From Actinomycetota bacterium (GTDB lineage: Bacteria; Actinomycetota; Thermoleophilia; RBG-16-64-13): DNA of 64,000 nucleotides. Below the pieces are notes generated by a model. It had not been told where the DNA came from, searched no databases, and was given only the letters and a program-made list of their open reading frames with translations. The stretch is taken from contig JAHJSA010000089.1 of assembly GCA_018830645.1 (NCBI GenBank), positions 48,248-112,247 of the forward strand, in the 5' to 3' direction. The position numbers were made by a program, and so were the translations under genes. Positions 19,837-30,953 of this stretch are shown here, piece after piece. Each line of letters opens with the position of its first letter. Within the stretch, counting starts at the first letter, position 1.

Positions 19837-20370
19837 CTAGGCCCGCTTGCCGACCTTGCGACGGACGACTTCGCCCTTGTACCGGATGCCCTTGCCCTTG
19901 TACGGCTCCGGCTTCCGGATCGCGCGGATGTCGGCGGCGACCTGACCGACCTGTTGCTTGTCGATGCCCTTCACCACGATCTGCGTAGGGGCAGGCACTT
20001 CGAACTCGATGTTCGCCGGTGCCGTGACCACCACAGGGTGAGAGTAGCCCACCTGGATCTCCAGGTCGCTGCCCTTCAGCGCGGCGCGGTAGCCCACTCC
20101 CACGATGTCGAGACGCTTCTCGAAGCCGGTGGTGATGCCGGTGACCATGTTGGCGATGAGCGCCCGCGTGAGCCCGTGGAGAGCACGATGGGTGGCGGCG
20201 TCGCTCGGCCGGGTGACCAAGATGACACCGTCGGTGATCGTGACCGTCATGGCGGAGCTCACATCGCGTGAGACCTCGCCCTTCGGGCCCTTGACGACCA
20301 CGCGGGCGCCGTCGACCTTGACCACGACGCCGGCGGGTACCGGTATGGGTTCTCTTCCGATCCTAGACAT
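19837..20370 (-). CDS. rplF: 50S ribosomal protein L6 (uL6)
   Basis: 177 residues, two similar alpha/beta domains. [15 protein letters not shown] at the start and the C-terminal signature [20 protein letters not shown]. Lies near the sarcin-ricin loop. Confidence 0.98.
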   Translation of the reverse strand: MSRIGREPIPVPAGVVVKVDGARVVVKGPKGEVSRDVSSAMTVTITDGVILVTRPSDAATHRALHGLTRALIANMVTGITTGFEKRLDIVGVGYRAALKGSDLEIQVGYSHPVVVTAPANIEFEVPAPTQIVVKGIDKQQVGQVAADIRAIRKPEPYKGKGIRYKGEVVRRKVGKRA

Positions 20371-20376
20371 GTGCGA

Positions 20377-20775
20377 TCACCACACGAAACAGATGACTTC
20401 GCCGCCGATTCCCTGCCTCTGTGCTTGGCGGGCGGTCATCATGCCGCGGGAGGTGGAGACGATCGCCATCCCCAGGCCGCCGAGGACCTTGGGTAGCTTG
20501 TCTTTCTTGGCATAGATACGGCGGCCGGGCTTACTCACACGCTTGAGCTGCGTGATCACCCGACGACGGTCTTCCGTGTACTTCAGGTCGACCACGAGGG
20601 TGTCGAAACTCTCGCCTTTGACCACACTGTAGCCGGCGATGTAGCCCTCGTCTTGGAGTATGCGCGCCACTTCCACCTTGATCAGCGAAGTGGGCATCGA
20701 AGCCTCTGAATGCAAGGCCTTGTTGGCGTTCCGGATGCGGGTGAGCATGTCGGCTATGGGATCTGTATGCGACAT
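20377..20775 (-). CDS. rpsH: 30S ribosomal protein S8 (uS8)
   Basis: 132 residues; binds central-domain 16S rRNA and in other bacteria represses the spc operon. DPIADMLTRIRNANKA at the start and the C-terminal GLGMAIVSTSRGMMTARQAQ. Confidence 0.98.
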   Translation of the reverse strand: MSHTDPIADMLTRIRNANKALHSEASMPTSLIKVEVARILQDEGYIAGYSVVKGESFDTLVVDLKYTEDRRRVITQLKRVSKPGRRIYAKKDKLPKVLGGLGMAIVSTSRGMMTARQAQRQGIGGEVICFVW

Positions 20776-20784
20776 CGTCCCCCC

Positions 20785-20970
20785 TTACCAGCTCGACTTG
20801 GTCATGCCGGGGATCACTCCCTGGTGGGCCAGTTCGCGGAGGCAGATGCGGCACACCCCGAACCGGCGGTAGTAGGCGCGCGGCCGCCCGCAGCGCGAAC
20901 ACCGGTTGTAACCCCGGGTCGCGTACTTGGCCGGCCGCCTCGCCTTCGCGATGAGCGATTTCTTTGCCAT
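20785..20970 (-). CDS. rpsZ: 30S ribosomal protein S14 type Z (uS14), zinc form
   Basis: 61 residues, the short zinc-binding form. Cys24, Cys27, Cys40 and Cys43 lie in [20 protein letters not shown] and CLREL. It occupies the usual rplE-rpsH position. Confidence 0.97.
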   Translation of the reverse strand: MAKKSLIAKARRPAKYATRGYNRCSRCGRPRAYYRRFGVCRICLRELAHQGVIPGMTKSSW

Positions 20971-20989
20971 ACGTCAGGTACTCCTTATC

Positions 20990-21538
20990 CTAATTCTCGC
21001 GGAAAGGCATGCCGAGCTTCTTCAGCAGGGCACGTCCCTCATCGTCAGTTTCCGCCGTGGTGGTGATGGCCAACTCCAGCCCGCGGACCCGATCGATCTT
21101 GTCGTAGTCGATCTCAGGGAAGATGATCTGCTCCTTGAGACCGAGATTGTAGTTACCGCTCCCGTCGAAGGCGGTGGCGGAGATGCCCCTGAAGTCACGG
21201 ATGCGCGGTATTCCGATGCTCACCAGTCGGTCGAGCATCTCCCACATGCGGTCGCCACGGAGGGTGACCCGCAGGCCGACCGGCATGCCCTCACGGATCT
21301 TGAAGTTGGCGATGGACTTGCGAGCCCGCCGCACCTGTGGCTTCTGACCGGTGATCTGGCCGAGCTGCTTCGCGGCCTCCTCGAGGATCTTCGCATCCTG
21401 CGAGGCCTCACCGATACCCATGTTGACGGTGATCTTCGCCACCTTCGGCACTTTCATGACGTTGGGGTAGCCGAACTCCGAAAGGAGCTCGGGCACAATG
21501 GTCTTCATGTATCGCTCTTTGAGCCTCGGCATCGCCAT
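20990..21538 (-). CDS. rplE: 50S ribosomal protein L5 (uL5)
   Basis: 182 residues from ATG 21538; binds 5S rRNA and bridges to S13. [20 protein letters not shown] and [18 protein letters not shown] are diagnostic. AAGGGA lies 5 bases before this ATG. Upstream in-frame codons to 21568 would overlap rplX. Confidence 0.97.
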   Translation of the reverse strand: MAMPRLKERYMKTIVPELLSEFGYPNVMKVPKVAKITVNMGIGEASQDAKILEEAAKQLGQITGQKPQVRRARKSIANFKIREGMPVGLRVTLRGDRMWEMLDRLVSIGIPRIRDFRGISATAFDGSGNYNLGLKEQIIFPEIDYDKIDRVRGLELAITTTAETDDEGRALLKKLGMPFREN

Positions 21539-21540
21539 GG

Positions 21541-21876
21541 CTATCCCTTGTCTACCTGGACGTTGCACTTCTTGCAGTAGCGCACTTTCTCACCCTTCTC
21601 GATACGCCTGCCCACGCGGACGGCCGCATCGCAGCCGGGGCACACCAGCTTCACGTTCGAGATGTGCATGCCGGCTTCACGTTCGATGACGCCGCCTTGC
21701 GGGTTCTTCTGCGACGGCTTCACGTGCCTCTTGATGAAGTTCAACCGCTCGACCACGACACGTTCGTCTTCCGAGAGCACCCGCAACACCTTGCCCCGTT
21801 TGCCGGTCTCTTTCCCTTGGATCACTTCGACCGTGTCGCCCTTGCGGATCTTCTTGATCCCTCTTGCGTTGGCCAT
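21541..21876 (-). CDS. rplX: 50S ribosomal protein L24 (uL24), zinc-ribbon form
   Basis: 111 residues from ATG 21876 (GTG 21882 is an alternative overlapping rplN). A KOW domain ([20 protein letters not shown]) is followed by the sequence [14 protein letters not shown]...CKKC, a C-terminal zinc ribbon as in C+ L24. This assembly initiator lies at the exit-tunnel rim. Confidence 0.96.
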   Translation of the reverse strand: MANARGIKKIRKGDTVEVIQGKETGKRGKVLRVLSEDERVVVERLNFIKRHVKPSQKNPQGGVIEREAGMHISNVKLVCPGCDAAVRVGRRIEKGEKVRYCKKCNVQVDKG

Positions 21877-21878
21877 GA

Positions 21879-22247
21879 TCACAGCACCTCCGGAGCAAGC
21901 GACACGATCTTCGTGAAGTTCTTCTCGCGCAGTTCCCGGGCGACCGGACCGAAGATCCTCGTGCCTCGCGGGTTGTTCTGGCGGTCGATCAACACAGCCG
22001 CGTTCTCGTCGAAGCCGATGTAGGTGCCATCGCCGCGGCCGAAGGACTTCTTCACCCGCACAACCACGGCCTGCACCACGTCGCCCTTCTTCACCGATCC
22101 ACCCGGGGTCGCTTCCTTCACCGTGCCCACGATGATGTCGCCGACGCTCGCATAGCGGCGTCGCGACCCACCTTTGATACGGATGCAGAGAAGCTCGCGG
22201 GCACCCGTGTTGTCGGCGACCTTGAGTCTTGTCTCTACTTGGATCAT
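21879..22247 (-). CDS. rplN: 50S ribosomal protein L14 (uL14)
   Basis: 122 residues. [20 protein letters not shown], then [15 protein letters not shown] and [20 protein letters not shown]. Forms an intersubunit bridge. Confidence 0.98.
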   Translation of the reverse strand: MIQVETRLKVADNTGARELLCIRIKGGSRRRYASVGDIIVGTVKEATPGGSVKKGDVVQAVVVRVKKSFGRGDGTYIGFDENAAVLIDRQNNPRGTRIFGPVARELREKNFTKIVSLAPEVL

Positions 22248-22278
22248 CGCTGGTTACCTGTCTCTCTCGGTGGCGGGG

Positions 22279-22542
22279 CTACTCGGCCCGCTCCAGTATT
22301 CCCACGAGGCGCCAGCTCTTCGATTTCGAGAGCGGCCGACACTCGCGGACCAGCACCTTGTCGCCGATCCGAGCCTCGTTCTTCTCATCGTGCGCCTTCA
22401 GCCGGCTCGAGCGGCGCACGATCTTCTTGTACACCGGATGCGGCTTCGCGGCCGTGACCTCCACGACGATGGTCTTATCCATCTTGTCGGAGACCACCGT
22501 GCCGCGGCGCTCCCGTTGCGTGCTTACACGCTCCGCAGCCAT
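22279..22542 (-). CDS. rpsQ: 30S ribosomal protein S17 (uS17)
   Basis: 87 residues, OB fold: [16 protein letters not shown] and [23 protein letters not shown] directly abuts the rpmC stop codon. Confidence 0.98.
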   Translation of the reverse strand: MAAERVSTQRERRGTVVSDKMDKTIVVEVTAAKPHPVYKKIVRRSSRLKAHDEKNEARIGDKVLVRECRPLSKSKSWRLVGILERAE

Positions 22543-22740
22543 CTACGACTCCTTCGACTTGCGTGAGTTCTGCACCGTCATGAGGCGGGCGATGTCGCGC
22601 CGCACCTCGTTCAGCCGGCTGGTGTTCTCGAGCTGCCCGGTCGCCTGCTGAAAACGGAGGTTGAAAAGCTCCTCCCGCGACTGCTTGAGGCGCTGCTCCA
22701 GCTCCTGCTCGGCGAGCTCGACCATGTCCTTAGCCTTCAA
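22543..22740 (-). CDS. rpmC: 50S ribosomal protein L29 (uL29)
   Basis: 65 residues, two-helix protein at the tunnel exit and part of the SRP/trigger-factor dock. [20 protein letters not shown] is the core. TTG start at 22740 lies within the last codons of rplP (11-bp overlap). Confidence 0.96.
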   Translation of the reverse strand: MKAKDMVELAEQELEQRLKQSREELFNLRFQQATGQLENTSRLNEVRRDIARLMTVQNSRKSKES

Positions 22741-23155
22741 GGCCGCCGCCCTCCCTCATCACGAACCTGCACTTGACCGGGAGCTTGTGCGCCGCGAGGC
22801 GGATGGCCTCTTTCGCCAGATCCTCGGGCACCCCGGCGAGCTCGAACATGACGCGGCCCGGCTTGACCACGGCCACCCATTGGTCGGGTGAGCCCTTACC
22901 GGAGCCCATACGCGTCTCGGCCGGCTTCTTGGTGATCGGCTTGTGAGGGAAGATGTTGATCCACACCTTCCCGCCCCGCTTGATGCGGCGGGTCATCGCG
23001 ATACGGGCGGATTCGATCTGCCTGCTCGTGACCCAGCCGCATTCGGTGGCTTGAAGCCCGAATTCACCGAATTGCACCGAGGTCTGGCCTTTGGACTGCC
23101 CGGCCATACGCCCGCGGTGCTGCTTCCTATGCTTGACTCTCTTTGGTAGTAGCAT
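22730..23155 (-). CDS. rplP: 50S ribosomal protein L16 (uL16)
   Basis: 141 residues. [17 protein letters not shown] start, [17 protein letters not shown] and [20 protein letters not shown]. Organises the A-site tRNA elbow pocket. Confidence 0.98.
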   Translation of the reverse strand: MLLPKRVKHRKQHRGRMAGQSKGQTSVQFGEFGLQATECGWVTSRQIESARIAMTRRIKRGGKVWINIFPHKPITKKPAETRMGSGKGSPDQWVAVVKPGRVMFELAGVPEDLAKEAIRLAAHKLPVKCRFVMREGGGLEG

Positions 23156-23256
23156 CGTTCCCTTGTCTCCCTACGACTGGTGCACGCCGGCCCGCTGTGG
23201 AGACCATCGGCCGGTGCCCTGACGGCCCCGGCCACGCGCCTCCCGGCGGATACGGT

Positions 23257-24000
23257 TCACCTGCCGGAATCCGAGCCTCCACGGCCTCCGCGACTCCCGC
23301 GACTCCCGCGACTCCCGCGACGCTCGTCGGGGACGCCCAGCACGGGCTCCTTCTTCACGTCGTTGTCGAAGCCCTCGGGCATGACCTCGCCCTTGTTGAT
23401 CCAGACCTTCACGCCGATCTTGCCGAACGTGGTATTCGATTCCCAGAAGCCGTAATCGATGTCGGCCCGCAGCGTGTGGAGCGGTACTCGCCCCTCGCTG
23501 TAGCCTTCGGTGCGGGCCATCTCGGCTCCGCCCAACCTGCCACCCGATCGTACCTTGATGCCCTCCGCCCCCGACCGCATGGCCGAGGTGATGGCGCGCT
23601 TCATCGCCCGCCGGAAGTTGACCCGGTTGGCCAACTGCTCGGCAATTGACTGGGCGACGAGACTGGCATCGAGTTCCGGTCGCTTGATCTCGGCGATGTT
23701 CACGTGCACCGCTTTGCCGGTGAAGTCGTGGATCTGTCGCCGCAGAGCGTCGACTTCCGACCCCGACTTGCCGATGACAATGCCCGGCCGCGCCGTGTGG
23801 ATGTCGATGACCAACTTGTTCCGATCCTTGCGGATCACGATATCCGACAGACCCGCATGACCCATCCGCTGGCGGATGAACTTGCGGACAGCGATGTCCT
23901 CCTCGAGGAAACCGGCAAAATCTTTCTCGGTGAACCAGTGCGCTCGCCAATCATGGATGATGCCCAAACGCATTCCACCTGGGTGGACCTTATGACCCAC
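23257..24000 (-). CDS. rpsC: 30S ribosomal protein S3 (uS3) with repeat-rich tail
   Basis: 247 residues; mRNA-entry-channel protein. [14 protein letters not shown], a KH domain with [14 protein letters not shown], and the C-terminal domain GWINKGEV-like segment ([13 protein letters not shown]). The last 21 residues (227-247) are an Arg/Gly/Ser tail containing three RGS units, encoded by a 9-bp tandem repeat. The following ~100 bp to rplP holds no gene I can support. Confidence 0.97.
   Translation of the reverse strand: MGHKVHPGGMRLGIIHDWRAHWFTEKDFAGFLEEDIAVRKFIRQRMGHAGLSDIVIRKDRNKLVIDIHTARPGIVIGKSGSEVDALRRQIHDFTGKAVHVNIAEIKRPELDASLVAQSIAEQLANRVNFRRAMKRAITSAMRSGAEGIKVRSGGRLGGAEMARTEGYSEGRVPLHTLRADIDYGFWESNTTFGKIGVKVWINKGEVMPEGFDNDVKKEPVLGVPDERRGSRGSRGSRGGRGGSDSGR
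23291..23317. repeat. 9-bp tandem repeat (3 copies) in the rpsC tail
   Basis: CGACTCCCG three times in a row, read on the minus strand as Arg-Gly-Ser codons. Because the unit is a multiple of three, copy-number change would keep the frame. Confidence 0.9.
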
Positions 24001-24003
24001 GGA

Positions 24004-24342
24004 TCACGACTCCCTTCTCTCGTCGACGGCCACCGTGATGTGACTGGTCCGCTTGCGGATCTTGGTGGCCCGACCCATGGCCCGCGGCTTGAACCGCTTG
24101 AGCGTGGGGCCCTCGTTCACGTATGCGGCGGACACGACCAGATCGTCGGCCACCATGTCGTTGTTGTTCTCGGCGTTGGCGATGGCCGAAGCCAAGACCT
24201 TCTGCACGATGGGGGCTGCCCCCCGTGGTGTGAGCATGAGGATGGCCCTGGCATCTTGCACGGACTTGCCGCGGATAAGATCCACGACCTGCCGGGCCTT
24301 GCGTGGCGAGAGCCTCACATACTTCGCTGTCGCGCTGACCAC
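24004..24342 (-). CDS. rplV: 50S ribosomal protein L22 (uL22)
   Basis: 112 residues from GTG 24342; lines the exit tunnel. [20 protein letters not shown] and the hairpin region [22 protein letters not shown] sequence identify it. AGGAGG lies 7 bases before GTG 24342. A Met at 24378 would overlap rpsS by 32 bp and add Arg/Gly residues. Confidence 0.97.
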   Translation of the reverse strand: MVSATAKYVRLSPRKARQVVDLIRGKSVQDARAILMLTPRGAAPIVQKVLASAIANAENNNDMVADDLVVSAAYVNEGPTLKRFKPRAMGRATKIRKRTSHITVAVDERRES

Positions 24343-24346
24343 GCCC

Positions 24347-24628
24347 CTACCTCCTCGACCGCTTCTCTTTGCCGCCACCGTGCCCGCGATACGTGCGGGT
24401 GAGCGCGAACTCGCCCAACTTGTGACCGACCATGCTCTCGGTCACGTACACCGGTACGTGCTTCCGACCATCGTGCACCGCGATAGTGTGACCCACCATC
24501 TCGGGAAAGATGGTCGATGCCCTCGACCATGTCTTCAACATGCGCTTGTCGCCGGTCTGGTTCATGCGCTCTACACGCAGCATGAGCTTCGCCTCGACGA
24601 AAGGCGCTTTCTTTGCTGATCTCGTCAC
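24347..24628 (-). CDS. rpsS: 30S ribosomal protein S19 (uS19)
   Basis: 93 residues. [36 protein letters not shown] and [19 protein letters not shown]. Head protein contacting S13. Confidence 0.98.
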   Translation of the reverse strand: MTRSAKKAPFVEAKLMLRVERMNQTGDKRMLKTWSRASTIFPEMVGHTIAVHDGRKHVPVYVTESMVGHKLGEFALTRTYRGHGGGKEKRSRR

Positions 24629-24636
24629 AGCGCCTT

Positions 24637-25467
24637 CTACCTCCCTTTGCGGCGTCGTCTGACGATGTACTTGTCCGACGGCTTGGTGCCCCGGGTCTTA
24701 TGACCAAGGGTGGGCACGCCCCATGGCGTGACTGGATGACGTCCTGGTGTCGTGGAGCCTTCGCCACCGCCGTGCGGGTGGTCGACCGGGTTCATGGTCG
24801 TACCGCGCACCGAGGGGCGGATGCCCATCCAACGGGTGCGACCGGCCTTGCCGGTCGACAGGTTCTCGTGCTCGGCGTTGCCGATCTCGCCCACCGTCGC
24901 CCTGCAGGCGAGGTGGATCATGCGCATCTCGCCGGAGGGAAGCCGGAGGGTCGCGTACGCGCCTTCCTTCGCCATGACCTGCGCGCTCGTGCCGGCGGCG
25001 CGGGCGATCTGACCACCCTTGCCGATGTGCATCTCGATGTTGTGCACCGTGCTACCGACTGGGATGTTCCGCAGGGGCAGCGCGTTACCTACCTTGATAT
25101 CGGCGCCCACACCGGACTCCACCTGATCGCCGACCTTCAGCTTGTTGGGGGCCAGTATGTAGCGCTTCTCGCCGTCGGCATACACGATCAGAGCGATGCG
25201 GCAACTGCGGTTCGGATCGTACTCCACCGAAGACACGCGTCCGGGAACGCCGTCCTTATCGCGCTTGAAGTCGATGATGCGGTACATGCGCTTATGCCCG
25301 CCGCCCTGGTGCCGCGTGGTGATACGGCCGTTGTTGTTCCGGCCGCCCTTGCGCTTCACCGGCACGACGAGCGACTTCTCCGGCTTCGATTTCGTGATCT
25401 CCTCGAAGGCCGGGGTGGTCGTGAAGCGTCGACCCGGAGACGTAGGTTTGTAACTCTTTATCGCCAT
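24637..25467 (-). CDS. rplB: 50S ribosomal protein L2 (uL2)
   Basis: 276 residues. Needed for subunit joining and the peptidyl-transferase centre. [20 protein letters not shown], the OB and SH3-like domains, and the C-terminal [20 protein letters not shown] with its conserved histidine. Confidence 0.98.
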   Translation of the reverse strand: MAIKSYKPTSPGRRFTTTPAFEEITKSKPEKSLVVPVKRKGGRNNNGRITTRHQGGGHKRMYRIIDFKRDKDGVPGRVSSVEYDPNRSCRIALIVYADGEKRYILAPNKLKVGDQVESGVGADIKVGNALPLRNIPVGSTVHNIEMHIGKGGQIARAAGTSAQVMAKEGAYATLRLPSGEMRMIHLACRATVGEIGNAEHENLSTGKAGRTRWMGIRPSVRGTTMNPVDHPHGGGEGSTTPGRHPVTPWGVPTLGHKTRGTKPSDKYIVRRRRKGR

Positions 25468-25494
25468 GAGCTCTCTTCCGCTCTCCTAGCCATC

Positions 25495-25779
25495 TTAGTT
25501 GCCGCTGAAGAACTCGATCCGATCACCAGGAGCGAGTTCCACCACGGCCTTCTTCCACTTACGGGTGTGACCCCGATGCAGGCCGCGTCGCTTCGGCTTC
25601 GGCTTCACGTTCAGCGTGTTGACACCGATCACCGTGACTTTGAAGATCTCTTCCACAGCGTCACGGACGTGCTGCTTGGTAGCTTTCGGGTGTACCTCGA
25701 AGGAGTAGCGGCCTTGCTCCACCGCTTCGTAGCTCTTCTCTGAGATCACGGGCCGGATCACTATCTGCCGCGCGTCCAT
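25495..25779 (-). CDS. rplW: 50S ribosomal protein L23 (uL23)
   Basis: 94 residues; docking site for SRP and trigger factor at the exit. VIRPVISEKSYEAVEQGRYS and VNTLNVKPKPKRRGLHRG. Its ATG overlaps the rplD stop by one base (TGATG). Confidence 0.98.
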   Translation of the reverse strand: MDARQIVIRPVISEKSYEAVEQGRYSFEVHPKATKQHVRDAVEEIFKVTVIGVNTLNVKPKPKRRGLHRGHTRKWKKAVVELAPGDRIEFFSGN

Positions 25780-26402
25780 CAGGCCTCACCGCCTTCCAGG
25801 AACGCGACGGCGGCTTCGGTGAGCACTGCCGTGCGGGCCCATATGTAGTCTTGCACTTCCACCTCGTTCACCGGGAGCACCCGGGTGCGAGGTAGGTTAC
25901 GGAAGCTGAGCAGAGTGTTCACCTCGTACGGCGCACCCACGACCAGGGTGGGTCCGTCGAGCCCAGAGGACTCGAGGATCGCCGACGCCCGGCGGGTGGA
26001 AGGCACGTCGAAGTCTCCGCCGGCCAGAACCCTCACCGCTTCGTTCTCGATCAGGTTGCCGAGCGCCATGCGGTACGCCTTGGCCCGCACTTTCTTGTTC
26101 ACCTTGAACGAGTGGTCGCGCGAAATGGGCGGAAAGGCCATGCCGCCTCCCGTCCAATGCGACACGCGGCTGCTGCCCGCTCGAGCTCGCCCGGTGCCCT
26201 TCTGCCGCCACGGCTTGGCTCCGCCGCCGGACACCTGCCCGCGCGACTTCGCGGCGTGCGTGCCCTGCCTGCGGGCGGCCATTTCGCCGCGTACGACCTC
26301 GTGGAGCAGGCCGAGGTTCGCTTCGGCCTCGACCAAGCGGCCGGGGAGCTCATGCTCTCCGACGACAGCGCCCTTCTCGTCGATCTTCTGTATGGATGGC
26401 AT
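25779..26402 (-). CDS. rplD: 50S ribosomal protein L4 (uL4)
   Basis: 207 residues. The tunnel loop segment [20 protein letters not shown] and [13 protein letters not shown] are clear. In enterobacteria L4 represses the S10 operon; nothing in the sequence shows whether that applies here. Confidence 0.98.
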   Translation of the reverse strand: MPSIQKIDEKGAVVGEHELPGRLVEAEANLGLLHEVVRGEMAARRQGTHAAKSRGQVSGGGAKPWRQKGTGRARAGSSRVSHWTGGGMAFPPISRDHSFKVNKKVRAKAYRMALGNLIENEAVRVLAGGDFDVPSTRRASAILESSGLDGPTLVVGAPYEVNTLLSFRNLPRTRVLPVNEVEVQDYIWARTAVLTEAAVAFLEGGEA

Positions 26403-26406
26403 ATCC

Positions 26407-27015
26407 CTATCCTCTGACGAACACCAAGGAGCCCTTGCTCCCCGGGACGGAACCCTTGACGAGCAGGAGATTGCGCTCCCGGTCGGTGGCTACCACGGTC
26501 AAGCCGGATTGAGTGACGCGCACGTTGCCCATCTGTCCAGGCAACCTCGTGCCGGGGAAGACCCGAGCCGGATCGGCGCTGGCGCCGATGGAACCGGGGG
26601 CCCGGTGGAAACGAGAACCGTGACCGCCAGGACCACCGCTGAACCCGTGACGTTTGATCACGCCCTGGAAGCCCTTGCCCTTGCTCACACCCGTCACCTT
26701 CACCTCGTCACCCGCTTCGAACACCTCGACGGTGATCTCGTCGCCCACGGCGAGATCGTCCTGGGCACGCACCTCAGCCAGATGCTTCTTAGGGTCGGCG
26801 CCGGCCTTCTTGAGGTGACCGAGCTCGGGACGCGTGAGGCGTTTCGGCTTCACATCGCCATAGGCGATCTGAGTGGCCACGTAGCCCTCGTTGGCTACGG
26901 TCTTCTTCTGGGTGACCACGCACGGGCCGGCCTGGATCACCGTCACCGACGTGACGGTGCCGTCCTCACCGAACAGCTGGGTCATCCCGACTTTGGTGCC
27001 AAGCAGTGCTTTCAT
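26407..27015 (-). CDS. rplC: 50S ribosomal protein L3 (uL3)
   Basis: 202 residues from ATG 27015, which overlaps the rpsJ stop (TGATG); an overlapping GTG at 27018 would add one residue. [35 protein letters not shown] and [11 protein letters not shown] are family motifs; its extension approaches the peptidyl-transferase centre. Confidence 0.97.
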   Translation of the reverse strand: MKALLGTKVGMTQLFGEDGTVTSVTVIQAGPCVVTQKKTVANEGYVATQIAYGDVKPKRLTRPELGHLKKAGADPKKHLAEVRAQDDLAVGDEITVEVFEAGDEVKVTGVSKGKGFQGVIKRHGFSGGPGGHGSRFHRAPGSIGASADPARVFPGTRLPGQMGNVRVTQSGLTVVATDRERNLLLVKGSVPGSKGSLVFVRG

Positions 27016-27323
27016 CACAGTTTGATCTCGATGTCCACGCCCGCGGGCAGGTCCATGCGCATGAGCGAATCCACCGTCTTCGGAGTCGGCTGGTGGATAT
27101 CGATCAGACGCTTGTGCGTACGGATCTCGAAGTGCTCCCGCGAATCCTTGTCCTTGAAGGGACCACGGATCACGCAGTAGACGTTCTTCTCGGTGGGCAG
27201 CGGCACGGGGCCGGAGATGGTGGCTCCGGTGCGCTCGGCCGTCTCCACGATACTGCGCGCGCTCTTGTCCACGAGCTCGTGATCGTAGGCCTTCAGTCGT
27301 ATACGTATCTTTTGTTGAGCCAA
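27015..27323 (-). CDS. rpsJ: 30S ribosomal protein S10 (uS10, NusE)
   Basis: 102 residues. [20 protein letters not shown] and the loop segment [23 protein letters not shown] sequence (here [19 protein letters not shown]). Also the NusE partner of NusB/NusG in antitermination. First gene of the S10 cluster; the 77-bp gap to tuf holds no clear promoter. Confidence 0.98.
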   Translation of the reverse strand: MAQQKIRIRLKAYDHELVDKSARSIVETAERTGATISGPVPLPTEKNVYCVIRGPFKDKDSREHFEIRTHKRLIDIHQPTPKTVDSLMRMDLPAGVDIEIKL

Positions 27324-27400
27324 GGTCAGCCTCGTCTCTCGCTATCCTGCCCCAGGGCCCCGGTCGGGACCCCGCGGGCTCGGAAAGTCCTGTCTTTGGT

Positions 27401-28606
27401 CTAGGCGATGATCTTCGTGACCACGCCGGCGCCCACAGTACGGCCGCCTTCGCGGATAGCGAAGCGCAGGCCCTCCTCCATGGCGATGGGGGTGATCAGC
27501 TTCACGGTCAGGTTGGTGTTGTCGCCCGGCATGATCATCTCCACGCCCTCGTCCAGGGTCGTGTCGCCGGTGACGTCGGTCGTACGGAAGTAGAACTGCG
27601 GGCGGTAGCCCTGGAAGAACGGCGTGTGACGGCCACCCTCCTCGCGACTCAGCACGTAGACCTCGGCGCGGAACTCGGTGTGCGGAGTGATGCTGCCCGG
27701 CTTGGCGAGCACCATGCCGCGCTGCACATCGTCGCGCTTGATGCCGCGGAGCAGGACGCCGATGTTGTCGCCGGCGCGGCCCTCGTCCAGCAGCTTGCGG
27801 AACATCTCGACGCCGGTGCAGACCGTCTTGATGACCTCCTCCTGCATCCCGATGATAGCGACGTCCTCGCCCACCTTCACGATGCCGCGCTCCACTCGGC
27901 CGGTGACGACGGTGCCGCGGCCTTGGATGGTGAACACGTCCTCGATCGGCATGAGGAACGGCTTTTCGGTGTCGCGCTCGGGCTGGGGCAGGTAGTCGTC
28001 GACGGCGGCCATGAGCTCGAGGATGGGTTTGCAGGCTTCGCACTCGTCTTTGCCGCACCCACACTCCAGCGCCTTCAGGCCCGACCCGATGATGACCGGG
28101 ATATCGTCGCCCGGGAACTCGTAATCGGAGAGCAGTTCACGCACTTCCATCTCGACCAGCTCGAGAAGCTCGGGGTCGTCGACCATGTCGGCCTTGTTCA
28201 GGAACACGATGATGTACGGCACACCCACCTGGCGGGCGAGCAGGATGTGCTCACGCGTCTGGGGCATGGGACCGTCGGCGGCGGAGACCACGAGGATGGC
28301 GCCGTCCATCTGCGCCGCACCGGTGATCATGTTCTTGATGTAGTCGGCGTGACCCGGGCAGTCCACGTGGGCGTAGTGCCGATTCTCTGTCTCGTACTCC
28401 ACGTGAGCGGTCGCGATGGTGATGCCGCGCTCGCGCTCCTCAGGAGCGTTGTCGATGGAGTCGAACGACCGGACAGTGATGTTGGGGTTCTGCGCCGCCA
28501 GACAACTGGTGATGGCAGCCGTTAGCGTGGTCTTACCGTGATCGACGTGACCGATCGTCCCCACGTTGACGTGCGGCTTGGTCCGCTCGAACTTCTTCTT
28601 AGCCAT
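27401..28606 (-). CDS. tuf: elongation factor Tu
   Basis: 401 residues; delivers aminoacyl-tRNA. G motifs GHVDHGKT 19-26, DCPGHADY 82-89 and NKAD 137-140, then domains 2 and 3 to the end [11 protein letters not shown] short insert in the G domain carries Cys182, Cys184, Cys189 and Cys192 (C-x-C-x4-C-x2-C). ATG with AAGGAAAGGGAGG upstream; 74 bp after fusA. Only one copy is in the window. Confidence 0.98.
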   Translation of the reverse strand: MAKKKFERTKPHVNVGTIGHVDHGKTTLTAAITSCLAAQNPNITVRSFDSIDNAPEERERGITIATAHVEYETENRHYAHVDCPGHADYIKNMITGAAQMDGAILVVSAADGPMPQTREHILLARQVGVPYIIVFLNKADMVDDPELLELVEMEVRELLSDYEFPGDDIPVIIGSGLKALECGCGKDECEACKPILELMAAVDDYLPQPERDTEKPFLMPIEDVFTIQGRGTVVTGRVERGIVKVGEDVAIIGMQEEVIKTVCTGVEMFRKLLDEGRAGDNIGVLLRGIKRDDVQRGMVLAKPGSITPHTEFRAEVYVLSREEGGRHTPFFQGYRPQFYFRTTDVTGDTTLDEGVEMIMPGDNTNLTVKLITPIAMEEGLRFAIREGGRTVGAGVVTKIIA

Positions 28607-28680
28607 CTTTCCTCCCTTTCCTTACCGTGATGCGCTCAGGCCGGACGATCGGCCGTGGTGCCTGTTTCTTTACGAAGCTT

Positions 28681-30798
28681 CTAACGCTCGCCCCGGAATC
28701 TCGCGACGATCTCGAGTGCTATCGACGCCGGGACTTCCGCGTAGTGGTCGAACTGCATGGTATAGGTGGCCCGGCCTTGGGTCGAAGACCGCAGGTCGGT
28801 CGCGTATCCGAACATCTCGGAGAGCGGCACTCGTGCACGGATCACCTGGGCCCCAGCCCTCGGTTCCATGCCCTGGATGTGGCCTCTCCGCGAATTCAGG
28901 TCTCCGATGACATCACCCATGTATTCCTCAGGTACGACCACCTCCACGTCTTCGATGGGTTCAAGCAGCACCGGCTTGCTCTTCTCAGCGCCGGCCTTGA
29001 ACGCCATGGATCCCGCGATCTTGAAGGCCATCTCCGACGAGTCGACCTCGTGGTACGACCCGTCGTACAGCTCGACCTTGACGTCGACCATCGGGAACCC
29101 GGCGAGGACGCCGGTGCCCATCGCTTCGACGACACCCGCCTGGACCGCGGGCACATACTCGCGGGGCACGACGCCCCCTACGATCTTGTTGGTGAACGAG
29201 AAGCCTTCGCCGGGCTCTGTGGGGATGAGGCGTAACACCACATGCCCGTACTGACCGCGGCCGCCCGTCTGGCGGACGAAACGCATCTCTGCCTTCTCGG
29301 CGGTGTTGCGGATGGTCTCGCGATACGCCACCTGCGGCCGCCCGACGTTGGCGTCTACCTTGAACTCACGCAGCAGTCGATCGACGATGATCTCCAGATG
29401 GAGTTCGCCCATACCGGCGATGATGGTCTGGCCCGTCTCCTCGTCGTTGTGCACACGGAAGGTGGGATCCTCTTCCGCCAGCTTCATGAGGCTCTCGCCC
29501 AGCCTGTCTTGGTCGACCTTGGTCTTGGGCTCGATAGCCACCGAGATGACCGGCTCGGGGAACTCGATGGACTCCAGGATCAGCGGATGGCCCGGGTCGG
29601 TGAGTGTGTCGCCGGTTGCGGTGACCTTCAGCCCGACTGCGGCGGCGATGTCGCCGGCGAAGATCTCGGTGCGATCCTCGCGATGGTTGGCGTGCATCTG
29701 GAGGATGCGGCCCACACGCTCCTTCTTGCCCTTGGAGACGTTGTACACGTACGAGCCCGCCTTCAACACTCCCGAGTACACCCGGAAGAACGTGAGCTTG
29801 CCCACGTACGGATCGGTCATGATCTTGAAGGCAAGCGCGGAGAAAGGCTCGTCGTCGGCGGCGTGCCGCACCACCTCCACGTCCGTGCGCGGGTCGATGC
29901 CGGCGATCGGAGGGATATCGGTAGGAGCAGGCAGATAGTCGATGACGGCGTCCAGAAGCATCTGGACGCCCTTGTTCTTGAAGGCGCTGCCGCAGAGCAC
30001 GGGGGTGATCGAGATGCCGAGTGTGGCACGCCGGATGGCTTCCTTGATGGTGGCCTCATCGACTTCTCCGCCTTCGAGGAAGGCGTGCATGATGCTCTCG
30101 TCGTGGTCGGCCAAAACCTCCAGAAGGCGCTGACGGCCCTCGGCCACCTGCTCCTCGAGGTCGGCTGGGATGCCGGTCTCTTCCCACTCGACACCCATGT
30201 CGTCTTGGAAGAGATATGTCCTCATGCCCACGAGGTCCACCATGCCGCGGAACTGATCCTCGGCACCCACCGGCACGTGCAGGATGAGCGGCCGGGCGTG
30301 AAGCCGGTCGACCATGGTCTGCACCGACTTCGCGAAATCGGCGCCCGTGCGGTCCATCTTGTTGATGAAGGCGATACGCGGAACGGAGTACTTGTCGGCC
30401 TGACGCCACACCGTCTCAGACTGAGGCTCGACGCCGGCCACGGCATCGAACACCGCCACGGCACCGTCGAGTACACGGAGGGAGCGCTCGACCTCCATAG
30501 TGAAGTCCACGTGCCCGGGTGTGTCTATGATGTTGATACGGTTCCGCTTCCACGCGCAGGTGGTGGCGGCCGCCGTGATCGTGATGCCGCGTTCCTGCTC
30601 CTGCTGCATCCAATCCATGACCGCGGCGCCGTCGTGCACCTCGCCGATCTTGTAGGTGCGGCCCGTGTAGTACAGGATGCGCTCGGTGGTCGTGGTCTTC
30701 CCGGCGTCGATGTGAGCCATGATGCCGATATTGCGCACACGGTCGAGCGCGAATTGGCGCTTGCCGGTTTCAACTTTCGATGTAGCTGCTTGTGCCAA
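28681..30798 (-). CDS. fusA: elongation factor G
   Basis: 705 residues; translocation and, with RRF, ribosome recycling. G motifs AHIDAGKT (28-35), GITITAA and DTPGHVDFT (92-100), then [10 protein letters not shown]. All five domains are present, with the domain IV loop region [16 protein letters not shown] start at 30798 with an AAGAAGAG site. The ~155-bp gap to rpsG shows no clear promoter or terminator. Confidence 0.98.
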   Translation of the reverse strand: MAQAATSKVETGKRQFALDRVRNIGIMAHIDAGKTTTTERILYYTGRTYKIGEVHDGAAVMDWMQQEQERGITITAAATTCAWKRNRINIIDTPGHVDFTMEVERSLRVLDGAVAVFDAVAGVEPQSETVWRQADKYSVPRIAFINKMDRTGADFAKSVQTMVDRLHARPLILHVPVGAEDQFRGMVDLVGMRTYLFQDDMGVEWEETGIPADLEEQVAEGRQRLLEVLADHDESIMHAFLEGGEVDEATIKEAIRRATLGISITPVLCGSAFKNKGVQMLLDAVIDYLPAPTDIPPIAGIDPRTDVEVVRHAADDEPFSALAFKIMTDPYVGKLTFFRVYSGVLKAGSYVYNVSKGKKERVGRILQMHANHREDRTEIFAGDIAAAVGLKVTATGDTLTDPGHPLILESIEFPEPVISVAIEPKTKVDQDRLGESLMKLAEEDPTFRVHNDEETGQTIIAGMGELHLEIIVDRLLREFKVDANVGRPQVAYRETIRNTAEKAEMRFVRQTGGRGQYGHVVLRLIPTEPGEGFSFTNKIVGGVVPREYVPAVQAGVVEAMGTGVLAGFPMVDVKVELYDGSYHEVDSSEMAFKIAGSMAFKAGAEKSKPVLLEPIEDVEVVVPEEYMGDVIGDLNSRRGHIQGMEPRAGAQVIRARVPLSEMFGYATDLRSSTQGRATYTMQFDHYAEVPASIALEIVARFRGER

Positions 30799-30953
30799 CT
30801 GCTCTTCTTATCCCTTCCATGCTCGGCGCGGACCGTCCGCCCCGAAACGACAGAGAACCGGGCCGAGCGACCGCGTACGGCCCTCGAACCCGGACCCTGC
30901 TAGATGTCGACGTGTGCTGCTTACCCCAACCAGACCGTTCTACACCAAGGAAC

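Noticed and set aside
23171..23950. Arg-rich minus-strand frame overlapping rpsC
   Set aside because: It overlaps the S3 frame for nearly its whole length and has no homologous features; S3 in the other frame is complete.
29242..30903. 553-codon plus-strand frame opposite fusA
   Set aside because: Shadow of EF-G caused by high GC in third codon positions.
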